From: Seohaeicola zhoushanensis
GTDB taxonomy: Bacteria > Pseudomonadota > Alphaproteobacteria > Rhodobacterales > Rhodobacteraceae
Assembly: GCF_014656415.1 (NCBI RefSeq)
Contig: NZ_BNCJ01000002.1
Coordinates: forward strand, 62,001-126,000
Reading direction: 5' to 3'
DNA length: 64,000 nucleotides
Each line of letters begins with the position of its first letter. Positions within the stretch are counted from its first letter, which is position 1. Made by a program: the position numbers and the translations under genes. This document shows, piece after piece, positions 18,538 through 28,041 of the stretch. A model generated the notes under the pieces. It did no database searches. It had not been told where the DNA came from and saw only the letters and a program-made list of their open reading frames with translations.

Positions 18538-19344
18538 ATGGCCCTGGATAAAAATGCACTCAACTACGACAATCTCGATATCCGCGAACATGGCGAAGGG
18601 GTTGCGGTCGTCATGCTAAACCGACCGGATAAGCGCAACGCGCTGGACGTCGCTACGATCGAGGAGTTGGTGAAATTCTTCAGCTCCGCCCGGCAGATCG
18701 GGGTCAGGGCCGTTGTCCTGACGGGCGCGGGCGACCATTTCTGCGCCGGGCTCGATCTGGTCGAACACTGGAAGGCAGACCGCAGTCCCGACGATTTCAT
18801 GCACGTCTGCCTGCGCTGGCACGAGGCCTTCAACAAGATGGAATACGGCGGGGTGCCGATCATCGCCGCGCTCAAGGGGGCGGTTGTCGGGGGTGGGCTT
18901 GAACTGGCCAGCGCCGCCCACATTCGGGTGATGGACCAGTCGACATATTTCGCCCTGCCTGAAGGCCAGCGCGGCATATTCACCGGCGGCGGCGCGACAA
19001 TCCGGGTGTCCGACATGATCGGCAAGGCGCGGATGATCGACATGATCCTGACCGGACGCGTCTACCAGGGGCAGGAGGCAGTCGACCTGGGCCTCGCGCA
19101 ATACCTTGTCGAGGGTTCGAGCTACGACAAGGCACTGGAATTGGCCGAGAAAATTGCCGCCAATCTGCCGCTTACGAACTTCGCCATCTGTTCCGCGATA
19201 AGTCACTTGAACAACATGTCGGGCATGGACGCCGCCTATGCCGAAGCGGTCGTCGCGGGGGTGGTGAACACCCAGCCGGCCGCGCGCGCGCGGCTTGAAG
19301 CTTTTGCCAACAAGACCGCCGCCCGCGTCCGCCCCAACGGCTGA
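18538..19344 (+). CDS. Enoyl-CoA hydratase/isomerase family protein (crotonase)
   Basis: 268 residues with crotonase motifs [12 protein letters not shown] and [19 protein letters not shown], and [19 protein letters not shown], where the first acidic catalytic position is occupied by Glu and the second by a Gly-rich stretch. This pattern is common in crotonases of uncertain activity, so isomerase or hydrolase function is possible. ATG 18538 follows AAAGGA. Co-transcribed with the acyl-CoA dehydrogenase. Confidence 0.88.
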   Translation: MALDKNALNYDNLDIREHGEGVAVVMLNRPDKRNALDVATIEELVKFFSSARQIGVRAVVLTGAGDHFCAGLDLVEHWKADRSPDDFMHVCLRWHEAFNKMEYGGVPIIAALKGAVVGGGLELASAAHIRVMDQSTYFALPEGQRGIFTGGGATIRVSDMIGKARMIDMILTGRVYQGQEAVDLGLAQYLVEGSSYDKALELAEKIAANLPLTNFAICSAISHLNNMSGMDAAYAEAVVAGVVNTQPAARARLEAFANKTAARVRPNG

Positions 19345-19396
19345 GGTAGCCTTCGTGATGCGCCTGACACTGCAGCAGGCCAGATCTCAAGTCCAA

Positions 19397-19426
19397 CCGC
19401 GCCGCTCCTCTCGCTGAGCGGCGCGG
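19397..19426 (+). terminator. Hairpin between convergent hydratase and tetR genes
   Basis: Perfect 11-bp GC-rich inverted repeat (CCGCGCCGCTC / GAGCGGCGCGG) with an 8-base loop, 53 bases after the hydratase stop. No run of T follows, so it is a likely transcript end or bidirectional terminator rather than a textbook one. Confidence 0.5.
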
Positions 19427-19584
19427 CCTCTGCGCCGAATATGGCGCTGCCGCCTGGCAATGCGGAGACCGGTCGGTCAATTCTTGCAGTACCGCGATTC
19501 GGACGGCAGCTGCGCCTGGGATGTCGCGTGCCGACTTTTGGCGGAAACCGGTCCGAATCTATCGGCGGGTAACATGACCCGGCT

Positions 19585-20241
19585 TCAGGGCATATCCTTG
19601 GTGGGTCTCAGACTTGCCGTGATATGGGCGGCAAAGATCTTGGCAATCTCGGGGCCCTCGATCGAGCCATCCGCCATGAACCAGCGGCTGATGCCATTGA
19701 TTGCGCCCATGAAAAAGAAGACAGCCATCTTGGCATCGCAGGGGGCAATCTCTCCGGCTTCGATTGCCTGCGACACGAGCGAACGCAGTTTCCGGTCAAG
19801 CTGTGCGCGGCGGGCCTGGATCCGCGCGGTATCCTCGTCGGTCATCGAGAAGAATTCGGTCAACACCACGCATGATCCCAGCGTGCTGGTGATCCGCGCG
19901 ACATAGTCTTCCGCAAAGAGGCTGATCTGTTCCAGCGGCGACTGGCCCGAGAGGATGGCGGCCTCATAAGCCTCCTCGGCCATGGTGACGGCGATCCGGT
20001 GGCATTCGTAAAGGATCTCCTGCTTGCTTTTGACATAGCGGTACAGCATCGGCTTGGTCACCGAGAGCTCGGCCGCGATCTCGTCCAGCGTCGTCTTGTG
20101 AAACCCCTTGCGGCCAAAGGCCCGCCCGGCCGCTCGAACCAGTGTCAGCCGCCGCATAGCCTGCCGATGTTCCGAATCGTTGAGGGCCCCGCGCCATTCG
20201 TCGGCGATCATCTCCCTGAAGTCCGAATCCGCGTCGCCCAT
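19585..20241 (-). CDS. TetR/AcrR-family transcriptional regulator
   Basis: 218 residues with an N-terminal TetR helix-turn-helix (FHKTTLDEIAAELSVTKPML then YRYVKSKQEILYECH) and a C-terminal ligand domain with the FFFMGAINGISRWF helix typical of TetR_C_33-like regulators of acyl-CoA metabolism. It is divergent from the SDR/CoA-ligase/thiolase/TRAP operon. A perfect palindrome 20444-20459 next to that operon's promoter is its probable operator. The effector is likely a CoA thioester from the pathway. Confidence 0.88.
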   Translation of the reverse strand: MGDADSDFREMIADEWRGALNDSEHRQAMRRLTLVRAAGRAFGRKGFHKTTLDEIAAELSVTKPMLYRYVKSKQEILYECHRIAVTMAEEAYEAAILSGQSPLEQISLFAEDYVARITSTLGSCVVLTEFFSMTDEDTARIQARRAQLDRKLRSLVSQAIEAGEIAPCDAKMAVFFFMGAINGISRWFMADGSIEGPEIAKIFAAHITASLRPTKDMP

Positions 20242-20402
20242 GTCGATCTGGCCCCTTTTCTGTAGTGGTCCGCGTGCACCCGTGGATCGGCGCGAATGAC
20301 GCCGAAATCTGTCAAAGACGCTTCCTCAGTGCAACCTAGACGACGAAATGCCTCGAAAGATCAATTGCGCACATGGTTCTTGCCTGTCGGCCCAACAGTG
20401 CG

Positions 20403-20431
20403 TTGACAGCCCGTTCGGCTGTGGCTAGGTT
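20403..20431 (+). promoter_or_regulatory. Predicted sigma-70 promoter of the SDR operon
   Basis: TTGACA (20403-20408) and TAGGTT (20426-20431) with a 17-bp spacer, about 95 bases before the first SDR gene. The TetR-type palindrome lies just downstream, over the predicted start of transcription. Confidence 0.5.
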
Positions 20432-20443
20432 CTGCCGTAAGGT

Positions 20444-20459
20444 GTTACTCGTGAGTAAC
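20444..20459. promoter_or_regulatory. Predicted TetR-family operator
   Basis: Perfect palindrome GTTACTCGTGAGTAAC (7+2+7), 12 bp downstream of the predicted -10 element and 65 bp before the SDR start codon. Position and symmetry fit a repressor site for the divergent TetR regulator. Confidence 0.6.
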
Positions 20460-20524
20460 CCCTGGCGGATCAGGAGGGGTCCGCGCAATCGCACGGACGG
20501 CGACGAGGCCGCGGGGGGACTAGG

Positions 20525-21325
20525 TTGAGAAGCGAAGGAACGGCCTCTTGCGCCGCACTTGATGGCAGGGTGGCCGTGGTTACCGGTGGTGCCTCCGGGC
20601 TTGGACTCGCCACTGCGCGGATGATGCGGGCAGCCGGGGCGACCGTCGTCATTCTCGACATCGGCGCCGAGCGCACGGCCGAGGCAGCCGCCTCGAACGG
20701 GCTGCACGGGCTCGCGCTGGACGTCTCCGACGATGCCGCGGCAGAAGCCTGTTTTGCCGAGATCGAGGCGCAACACGGTCCGGTCTCCATCCTGGTCTGC
20801 TGCGCCGGTATCGCGACGCCGGGATCGGTGGTGCGCCGGGGCGAGCCGATGGACCTCGCCGAGTTCCAGCGGGTGCTGGACGTCAACCTGATGGGATCGC
20901 TGAACTGCATCCGCTGCGCGGTCCCACAGATGATCCGCCGCGGTCGCGCCGGCCCTGAGGGCGCCGAAGCCGGCACCATCGTGCTGACGGCCTCCATTGC
21001 CGCCTTCGACGGGCAGGTCGGCCAGGCCGCCTATGCCGCCTCCAAGGGCGGTATCGCCGGCATGGTGCTGCCACTGGCGCGTGAACTCGGGGAACATGCG
21101 ATCCGCATTGCCGCCATCGCTCCGGGCGTCTTCCGGACGCCGATGACCGAGGGCCTGCCCGAGAAGTCCCGCGATGTCGTCTTCGCCGCGGTGCCGCCGT
21201 TCCCCAAGCGGGCCGGCACGCCCGAGGATTTCGCGGATGCCGTGGGTTTCATCATTGGCAACCCGATGATCAACGGCGAAACCATCCGCCTCGACGGCGG
21301 GCTGCGCATGCCCGCGCGTCTCTAG
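20525..21325 (+). CDS. SDR-family oxidoreductase (3-hydroxyacyl-CoA dehydrogenase-like)
   Basis: 266 residues from a TTG start (20525). Cofactor motif TGGASGLGLATARMM, then an Asp after beta-2 (VVILDIGAE) favouring NAD over NADP. The catalytic Ser and the YAASKGG Tyr-Lys pair are present (TASIAAFDG; AAYAASKGG). The C-terminus INGETIRLDGGLRMPARL resembles HSD10/type II 3-hydroxyacyl-CoA dehydrogenases. First gene of the TetR-controlled operon. It probably oxidises a beta-hydroxyacyl-CoA. An internal start cannot be excluded because TTG is weak. Confidence 0.86.
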   Translation: MRSEGTASCAALDGRVAVVTGGASGLGLATARMMRAAGATVVILDIGAERTAEAAASNGLHGLALDVSDDAAAEACFAEIEAQHGPVSILVCCAGIATPGSVVRRGEPMDLAEFQRVLDVNLMGSLNCIRCAVPQMIRRGRAGPEGAEAGTIVLTASIAAFDGQVGQAAYAASKGGIAGMVLPLARELGEHAIRIAAIAPGVFRTPMTEGLPEKSRDVVFAAVPPFPKRAGTPEDFADAVGFIIGNPMINGETIRLDGGLRMPARL

Positions 21326-21339
21326 GTCGGGAGGACAGC

Positions 21340-22140
21340 ATGGACCCGAAAGGACAGATTGCAATCGTGACCGGCTCCGGCTCGGGGCTGGGGCGCGCGG
21401 TGGCACAGGCCCTGACGCGGCGCGGTGCGCGGGTGGTCGGCATCGACCTGCCGCCCCGCGACGGAGCGGCGGAGTTGCTCGAGCTGGCGCTTTCGCTGCA
21501 TGGCGATGTCGCCGACGCGGCGCAGATGGAACCCGCCTTCGCCCGTGTCGATCAGGAGTTGGGCTGCCCGACGATCCTCGTCAATTGCGCCGGCATTCTC
21601 GGTCCCGCGCGGGTCTTCCAGATCGACCGCGAGACCGGCGAGGTCTCGCCCCGCGCGATGGACCGGCTGCGCCGCGTGATCGACGTGAACCTGACAGGCA
21701 CGTTCAATACCATCCGCCTCTTCGCGGCCGGGTTGGCCAGGGGAAACCCCCAGGTCGCGCTCGACGGTGCCGACCGGGGCGTGATCGTCAACACCGCATC
21801 GGTCGCGGCCTACGAGGCGCTCTCAGCGCAGGCCGCCTATGGCAGTTCGAAGGCGGGGGTCGCAGCGATGACCCTGCCGCTGGCGCGCGAACTCGCGCGC
21901 TACGGCATCCGGATCGTGGCGCTGGCGCCGGGAACCTTCGAGACCGGGATGGTCGGCGACATCCCCGATCACACCCGCAGGCGCCTGGTCGAGGACGTTC
22001 CCTTTCCCAACCGCATGGGCCGGGGCGACGAATTTGCCCATCTCGCCCTCGCCTGCATCGAGAACCAGATGCTGAACGGATCGGTCCTGCGCATCGACGG
22101 CGCGGTACGGATGCGCGAACCGCGGGAAGCCCTAGCATGA
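21340..22140 (+). CDS. SDR-family oxidoreductase (second copy in operon)
   Basis: 266 residues, with TGSGSGLGRAVAQAL cofactor motif, an Asp after beta-2 (VVGIDLPPRD), catalytic NTASVAAYEAL Ser and YGSSKAG Tyr-Lys. Same HSD10-like C-terminal pattern as its neighbour (GSVLRIDGAVRM). The two SDRs are only moderately alike, so this is an old duplication or two different dehydrogenation steps. The stop overlaps the CoA-ligase start (ATGA at 22137). Confidence 0.87.
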   Translation: MDPKGQIAIVTGSGSGLGRAVAQALTRRGARVVGIDLPPRDGAAELLELALSLHGDVADAAQMEPAFARVDQELGCPTILVNCAGILGPARVFQIDRETGEVSPRAMDRLRRVIDVNLTGTFNTIRLFAAGLARGNPQVALDGADRGVIVNTASVAAYEALSAQAAYGSSKAGVAAMTLPLARELARYGIRIVALAPGTFETGMVGDIPDHTRRRLVEDVPFPNRMGRGDEFAHLALACIENQMLNGSVLRIDGAVRMREPREALA

Positions 22141-23786
22141 CCGGCGCATCGCAGATCCGTCACCGCACGCTCTATGGCGACCGCATCGTGCCCTGCCATT
22201 CCGACTGTGCCGAGAACCTCGACAGGATGCTGGCTGCCACCGTTGCCGCGCATGGCGACCGCCCCGCGCTGAAGGACGGCGCGCGCACAATGACCTATGC
22301 TGAACTGGCGGAGAACGTCTCTTGCATGGCCGCCGGTCTTGCCGCGCGTGGCATAGGGCAGGGCGACCGGGTCGTGCTCTTCCTCGGCAATCGCGCCGAA
22401 TTCGTCGTCACGCTCTACGCGCTCTGGCGGCTGGGTGCGGTGGCGGTGCCGGTCGGCATCCGTCAGAGCATGGACGAACTCGCCTACATGCTGACCCAAT
22501 GCGGAGCGGTCGGGCTGGTCCACGAACGCGATCTGTCCGACAGGGTGCCGCCGGCCTCGGCCATCCCTGCCGTGCACCTGCTGGTGGAATGTTCCGACAC
22601 GCCGCAGCCGCCGCTGCTGGCCGAGCGGGGCGCTATTGCGCATGACGCGCTGATCGGGCAGGACCGTTGCGACGCGCCCTCGCCGGCGCGCGACGAGGAT
22701 CCCGCTTGCATCATGTATACCTCGGGCACCACCGGGCGGCCCAAGGGCGCGGTGCTGACCCATCTCGGCTTCTGGCATACCGCGCGCAACTACCGTGACC
22801 GTTTCGTCTATACCGAGGCGGACCGGATGCTGCTGGTGATCCCGATCACCCATATCTCCGGCCTGCTGGCCGGCCTCACGACGATGATGCAGGTCGGCGG
22901 GCTGGTGGTGCTGGAGCGCAGCTTCAAAGCCGCCGCCGCACTCGACACGCTCGAGGCCGAAGCGATCACCGCGGCGATCCTGGTGCCCGCGATGTACAAC
23001 CTGATCCTGCTGGAGCCGGATCTGGAAACCCGCCGCCTCGACGCCTGGCGCGTCGGCCATTTCGGCGGTGCCGCCATGGCCGAGGTGACGATCACCAAGC
23101 TGGCCGCCCGGCTGCCGCGCCTGCAACTGCTGAACGGCTTCGGCAGCACCGAGACCACATCGGCCGTCTCCCTTACCGAGCCGGCGCGCCGGGGCGAACA
23201 CCTCGACACCGTTGGCACCTTGTTGCCCTGCGTCGACATCCGCGTGCTCGACGAAGAGGGGCGCGAGGTGGCTCCGGGAGAGAACGGCGAACTCTGGATC
23301 CGCAGCCCCGGCAATGCCTCGGGCTACTGGGACCAGCCCGAGGCGACGCGCAAGGGGTTCGTCGCAGGCTACTGGCGCAGCGGCGACATCGGCTCGGTCG
23401 ATGCCGAGCGCTACCTGCGCGTGCACGACCGCATCAAGGACATGATCAACCGGGGCGGTTTCAAGGTCTACTGCGTCGAACTTGAAAACTGCATCCACGA
23501 GTTTCCCGGCGTGATCGAGGTTGCGGCCGTCGGCGTGCCCTGCCCGGTTCTGGGCGAGCGGGTTCATGTCTTCGTCCATGCGAGCGTCCCGGTCGACGCC
23601 GACGCGCTGCGCGCCCATGTGCGCGCGCGCCTCGCCGACTACAAGACGCCCGATTTCGTTACCCAATCCCCCGACCCGCTGCCGCGCAACCTGAACGGCA
23701 AGCTGTCCAAGGTGCCGCTGCGCGAACGCGCGATGGCCGAAGCCGAACTGCGCGCCGGGGCGCCCCATCCGAAAGGAAGCAAATGA
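22137..23786 (+). CDS. Class I adenylate-forming CoA ligase (AMP-binding)
   Basis: 549 residues. The P-loop-like motif MYTSGTTGRPKGAVLTH is near residue 192, GFGSTETTSAVS near 335, and the hinge segment SGDIGSVDAERYLRVHDRIK near 418. The C-terminal catalytic Lys lies in PRNLNGKLSK. It activates a carboxylic acid to its CoA thioester for the beta-oxidation enzymes around it. It overlaps both neighbours by four bases, indicating tight coupling with the SDR and thiolase genes. Substrate specificity is not evident. Confidence 0.9.
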   Translation: MTGASQIRHRTLYGDRIVPCHSDCAENLDRMLAATVAAHGDRPALKDGARTMTYAELAENVSCMAAGLAARGIGQGDRVVLFLGNRAEFVVTLYALWRLGAVAVPVGIRQSMDELAYMLTQCGAVGLVHERDLSDRVPPASAIPAVHLLVECSDTPQPPLLAERGAIAHDALIGQDRCDAPSPARDEDPACIMYTSGTTGRPKGAVLTHLGFWHTARNYRDRFVYTEADRMLLVIPITHISGLLAGLTTMMQVGGLVVLERSFKAAAALDTLEAEAITAAILVPAMYNLILLEPDLETRRLDAWRVGHFGGAAMAEVTITKLAARLPRLQLLNGFGSTETTSAVSLTEPARRGEHLDTVGTLLPCVDIRVLDEEGREVAPGENGELWIRSPGNASGYWDQPEATRKGFVAGYWRSGDIGSVDAERYLRVHDRIKDMINRGGFKVYCVELENCIHEFPGVIEVAAVGVPCPVLGERVHVFVHASVPVDADALRAHVRARLADYKTPDFVTQSPDPLPRNLNGKLSKVPLRERAMAEAELRAGAPHPKGSK

Positions 23787-25018
23787 CCCAACCGATCTTC
23801 ATCCTCGGCGGACACCAGACCGATTTCGCCATCTCCGCCGCCCGCCGGGGCGAAGGGCTTTTCGAGCTGATGCGCGATTCGGTGCAGGGCGCGCTGGCGG
23901 ACGCCCGCCTCGACGCGTCCGAGATCCAGTCCTGCCACGTCGGCAATTTCACCGGCGAGCTCTTCGCCGGGCAGGGACAATTGGGCGGCATGTTCGCGGC
24001 CATCGACCCGGCGCTCTATGGCCGGCCGGCGGGGCGGCACGAGGCGGCCTGCGCCTCGGGCTCGATCGCCATGCTGGCGGCCACCGCCGAGATCGAGGCG
24101 GGGCGCTACGACTGCGTCCTGGTCTCGGGGGTGGAGCTCGAACGCAACGTCTCCGGCAAGGAAGCCGCCCAGCATCTCGGCGCGGCCATGTGGGTTGGAA
24201 CCGAGGGGCAGGAAGCCACCTATCCCTGGCCCTACATGTTCCACCGCGTGGCCGAGGAATATGACCGCCGCTATGGCCTGAAATACGACCATCTCGCCGA
24301 GATCGCGCGCATCAACATCGCCAACGGCCGCCGCAATCCCAACGCCCAGACCCGCGACTGGCAATATACGCCGGAAAGCTTCACCGCCGATGACGAGGCG
24401 AACCCGGTCATCGAGGGCATCATCCGCCGGCAGGACTGCGCCCAGATCACCGACGGTTCGGCATCGGTGATCCTCGCCTCGGAAAACTTTGCCCGCGCCT
24501 GGGCCGAGGCGCGGGGGCTGTCGCTCGACGACCTGCCGCGGATCGCGGGTTGGGGCCATACCACCGCTCACCTGCGACTGCAGGAGAAGCTCGCGCACAG
24601 CGCCAACAGCCACTACGTCTTCCCACATGTCCGCGAAGCGATCCAGAACGCCTTCACCCGCGCCGGCATCTCCGGCGTGGCCGATCTGGACGGCATCGAG
24701 ACGCATGATTGCTTCACCTCGACGGAATACATGGCAATCGACCATTTCGGGATCACGGCACCGGGCGAAAGCTGGCGCGCCATCGAGAACGGCGACATCG
24801 CCCCCGGCGGCCGCCTCCCGGTGAATGCCGGCGGCGGCCTGATCGGCAGTGGCCACCCGGTTGGCGCGACGGGCGTACGCATGGTGCTCGACGCCGCCCG
24901 CCAGGTCACCGGCCGGGCCGGGGATTACCAGGTCGAGGGCGCCCGCCGCTACGGCACCCTGAACTTGGGCGGCAGCGCCACCACCATCGTCAGTTTCGTC
25001 GTCGAGGCAGGCGCCTGA
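23783..25018 (+). CDS. Thiolase-family acyltransferase
   Basis: 411 residues. The nucleophile Cys is in EAACASGSIAMLAA (near residue 91), and the C-terminal motif NAGGGLIGSGHPVGATGVRM has the catalytic His; ETHDCFTSTEYMA replaces the common NEAF loop as in SCP2-like thiolases. It would release acetyl- or propionyl-CoA from a 3-ketoacyl-CoA, or act as a lipid-transfer-like thiolase. Last enzyme of the operon before a TRAP importer that begins 80 bases later. Confidence 0.88.
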   Translation: MTQPIFILGGHQTDFAISAARRGEGLFELMRDSVQGALADARLDASEIQSCHVGNFTGELFAGQGQLGGMFAAIDPALYGRPAGRHEAACASGSIAMLAATAEIEAGRYDCVLVSGVELERNVSGKEAAQHLGAAMWVGTEGQEATYPWPYMFHRVAEEYDRRYGLKYDHLAEIARINIANGRRNPNAQTRDWQYTPESFTADDEANPVIEGIIRRQDCAQITDGSASVILASENFARAWAEARGLSLDDLPRIAGWGHTTAHLRLQEKLAHSANSHYVFPHVREAIQNAFTRAGISGVADLDGIETHDCFTSTEYMAIDHFGITAPGESWRAIENGDIAPGGRLPVNAGGGLIGSGHPVGATGVRMVLDAARQVTGRAGDYQVEGARRYGTLNLGGSATTIVSFVVEAGA

Positions 25019-25097
25019 TCGGGCGTTGTCCGGAACGGCAATCCACGGACCTATTGCAGGGGCACGCGTGTCCCGAGACTTAAGAGGAGGAGAAGAC

Positions 25098-26147
25098 ATG
25101 ACCAAGACGATTACCCGCCGCCGCATCCTGTCCGGCGCACCCGCGCTGGCCGGCGGCGCCATCCTGGCCGCCCCCGCGACCATCGCGGCGGCCAGTTCGG
25201 TGACGACCTGGCGGATGCAGACGCATTTCCCGACCGGGACCTGGTACTACGACGCGATCTTCCAGGATCTCGCGCGACGCATCACCACCGCGACCAACGG
25301 CGAACTGGTGATCGAGACCCACGCTCCCGGCTCCATCGTCTCCACCGGCGACAGTCTGATGGCGGCGGCCCAGGGCGCGCTCGATGCCGCCTTCACCTTC
25401 CCGGCCTACTGGGTCGGCCAGATCCCGGCGGCAGGCCACCTGAACGGCAACCTCGCGACCTTCTCGAACAACACCGAGATGGAATACTACATGTACGAGA
25501 TGGGCGCGCTCGACATCATCCGCGAAGCCTATGCGGAACGCGGGATCTACCAGGTCGGCCCGATTGCCGGCGGTGGCGTCACCCTGTTCGGCAAGCGCCC
25601 GGTCCACAAGCCCGAAGATTTCAAGGGCTACAAGATCCGCACCACCGGCACCGCCGCGCGCGTGCTCGAGAAGATGGGCGCCGCACCCGTGTCGGTCGCC
25701 GGTGGCGAGCTCTACCAGGCGCTGCAGACCGGCATCGTCGATGCCGCCCATTGGGGCAGCGTCTCGGGCGGGATGAGCATGAACTTCCAGGAAGTCACCG
25801 ACTACATCATCCAGCCCGACCTGGTCAGCCCGACCAACCTCGAGCTCTTCGTGAATGCCGGCAAGTGGAGCCAGCTCGGCGAGGACCACAAGCAGGTGGT
25901 TGCCGATGCCGTCCGTGCGACAACCGGCATCTATACCGCGCGCATCATGCAGGCCGATCTCAACGGCGTCGACACCTTCGTGAACAAGGCCGGCGGCGAG
26001 ATCTCGATGATGGAAGACTCGGTGCTGGAGCAGATGCGGGTGAAGTCGCTCGAAGTGGTCGACGAGATCTCGGCCCAGGATCCCAAATACAGCGGCCGCC
26101 TCGGCGCGCTTCTGCACGACTTCATGCGGCAGACCGGCAAGGTCTGA
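25098..26147 (+). CDS. TRAP transporter substrate-binding protein (DctP-type, Tat signal)
   Basis: 349 residues. The signal TRRRILSGAPALAGG followed by a hydrophobic stretch and AAPATIAAA is twin-arginine-like, as in TakP-type TRAP binding proteins exported folded. Core DctP motifs follow (KGYKIRTTGTAARVLEKMG; ALQTGIVDAAHWGS with the Trp common in the 2-oxoacid/bulky-acid subgroup). The ATG at 25098 follows GAGGAGG; the frame extends upstream to 25026 but without a signal. Ligand presumably the acid activated by the CoA ligase upstream. Confidence 0.9.
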   Translation: MTKTITRRRILSGAPALAGGAILAAPATIAAASSVTTWRMQTHFPTGTWYYDAIFQDLARRITTATNGELVIETHAPGSIVSTGDSLMAAAQGALDAAFTFPAYWVGQIPAAGHLNGNLATFSNNTEMEYYMYEMGALDIIREAYAERGIYQVGPIAGGGVTLFGKRPVHKPEDFKGYKIRTTGTAARVLEKMGAAPVSVAGGELYQALQTGIVDAAHWGSVSGGMSMNFQEVTDYIIQPDLVSPTNLELFVNAGKWSQLGEDHKQVVADAVRATTGIYTARIMQADLNGVDTFVNKAGGEISMMEDSVLEQMRVKSLEVVDEISAQDPKYSGRLGALLHDFMRQTGKV

Positions 26148-26215
26148 TCCGACTGGCGCGTGCCGGAGAGATCCGGCACGTATGCCGGTGCGGGAGCAGA
26201 GCGGGGAGGGCGCGC

Positions 26216-26737
26216 ATGGTGCGGCTGGTCACATATCTGAACACACTTCTGGGCAAGGCGATCAGCTTTGCCATCCTGATCGGCATGGTCATCATCGTCT
26301 ACGAGGTGATCATGCGTTATGTCTTCAATGCGCCGACCGTCTGGGTGCAGGGCTATACGCAACGGATCTTCGGCGCCTATTTCGTGCTGCTCGGGGCCTA
26401 TACCCTGATCCATCGCGGTCACGTGCGGGTCGACCTGCTGCTCAACGACCGCTTCCCGCGCTGGCGTGCCTTCCTCGATGTGGTGAACTACCTGGTGCTC
26501 CTGCTCTGGACCGGCGCGCTCAGCTACCAGGCCTGGTCTTACCTGGAGATGTCCTGGCTGTTCAACGAACGCGATGACAGCGCCCTCGGCCACCCGATCT
26601 GGCCGATCAAGCTCGCCCTTTTCATCGGCGTGGTCCTAATCGCGCTGCAGGGCGTCGCCGAACTTCTCGATTCCCTGCGCCGCATGATCCGTCCCGATCC
26701 CGCCACCGCCACCAGCGAAGAAAGCACGCCGGCATGA
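26216..26737 (+). CDS. TRAP transporter small permease (DctQ-type)
   Basis: 173 residues with four transmembrane segments, pattern YEVIMRYVFNAPTVWVQGYT and LIHRGHVRVDLLLNDRF. ATG 26216 is preceded by GGGGAGGG. The stop overlaps the large-permease start (ATGA). Together with neighbours it forms a complete three-gene TRAP importer. Confidence 0.88.
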   Translation: MVRLVTYLNTLLGKAISFAILIGMVIIVYEVIMRYVFNAPTVWVQGYTQRIFGAYFVLLGAYTLIHRGHVRVDLLLNDRFPRWRAFLDVVNYLVLLLWTGALSYQAWSYLEMSWLFNERDDSALGHPIWPIKLALFIGVVLIALQGVAELLDSLRRMIRPDPATATSEESTPA

Positions 26738-28041
26738 CCCCCGAACTCCTGACCCTCGGCATGTTCGGCAGCCTGGTGCTGCTCATCATCTTCGGGGTTT
26801 CGCTCTCCTACGCGCTGGGCGGAGTGGCCGTTGTCTTCACGCTGATCCTGAGCGGCGCGAACGGCCTCTTTCCCATGGTCTCGGCGGTGTTCGGTACCAT
26901 GTGGTCGGTGCTGCTGGCCGCGGTCCCGCTTTTCGTCTTCATCGGCGTGACACTGTCCCGCTCGCGCATCTCGCGCGATCTCTACCAGGCGTTCTACCTC
27001 TGGTCGGGCCGGGTCAATGGCGGCCTGCTGCTCGGCACCGCCGGATTTGCCGCCGTGCTCTCGGCTATGACCGGCAGCTGCGCCGCCTCGACGCTGACCA
27101 CCGGCAAGATCGGGATGCCCGCCATGGAGCGGCTCGGCTATGACCGCGGCTTTGCGCTGGGCACCATCGCGGCTGCCGGCACGCTGGGCATCATCATCCC
27201 GCCCTCGATCACCCTGATCGTCATCGGCATGACCACGGGCCTGTCGATCGGCAAGCTGTTCATGGGCGGCCTCATCGCCGGCCTGCTGATGCTCGCCGCG
27301 ATCCTCGCCTATGTGGTCATCCACGCCTGGCGCCACCCTGACTCGGCCCCGGCCATCGGCCGCGCCGTGCCGCTGGCGGACAAGCTGCGCTCGCTGCGTT
27401 CGGTGCTGGCGCCGCTCACCATCATCATTGTCGTCCTCGCCTCGATCTTCCTCGGCCTCGCAACCCCGACCGAAGCCGCCGCCGTCGGCGCCTTCACGGT
27501 GCTGCTGGCCGTCGCCTTCCAGGGCGAGGTCACCTTCCGCTTCCTGCGCGAGGTCTGTTACGAGACCGCTGTGACCACCGGCATGGTGATCTGGATCGTC
27601 TTCGGGGCCACCGCCTTCGTCTCGGTCTATTCGGCGGCGGGTGGCATCTCGTTCATGCAGTCCTTCCTGACCGATCTCGAGATCTCGCCCTGGATGCTGA
27701 TGATCCTGATGCAACTGGTGGTGCTGATCCTGGGCATGTTCCTCGATCCGCTTGGGATCATCCTGCTGGTGCTGCCGATGTGCTATCCGGTTGTGGTGCA
27801 ACTGGGGTTCGATCCGCTGTGGTTCTGCGTGATCTTCCAGGTCAACCTCTGCATCGGCTACATCACGCCGCCCTTCGGCTACAACATCTTCTATCTCAAG
27901 ACGATTTGCCCCGCGGCGACCATACTCCAGCTCTATCGCTCGGTCATGCCCTATGTCCTTCTGCTGATCGCATGTGGCGCACTTCTGATGGCTTTCCCGG
28001 CGATCCTCGTGCAGGGAACCGCCTGGCTGACGGCAGGCTGA
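26734..28041 (+). CDS. TRAP transporter large permease (DctM-type)
   Basis: 435 residues, about twelve transmembrane helices. Signatures: FAAVLSAMTGSCAASTLTTG, LGIIIPPSITLIVIGMTTGL and ATPTEAAAVGAFTVLLAVAF. Na+-coupled channel subunit. Last gene of the TetR-controlled operon. The following 154 bases to the convergent TTT gene hold short open frames on both strands without a recognised family. Confidence 0.92.
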   Translation: MTPELLTLGMFGSLVLLIIFGVSLSYALGGVAVVFTLILSGANGLFPMVSAVFGTMWSVLLAAVPLFVFIGVTLSRSRISRDLYQAFYLWSGRVNGGLLLGTAGFAAVLSAMTGSCAASTLTTGKIGMPAMERLGYDRGFALGTIAAAGTLGIIIPPSITLIVIGMTTGLSIGKLFMGGLIAGLLMLAAILAYVVIHAWRHPDSAPAIGRAVPLADKLRSLRSVLAPLTIIIVVLASIFLGLATPTEAAAVGAFTVLLAVAFQGEVTFRFLREVCYETAVTTGMVIWIVFGATAFVSVYSAAGGISFMQSFLTDLEISPWMLMILMQLVVLILGMFLDPLGIILLVLPMCYPVVVQLGFDPLWFCVIFQVNLCIGYITPPFGYNIFYLKTICPAATILQLYRSVMPYVLLLIACGALLMAFPAILVQGTAWLTAG

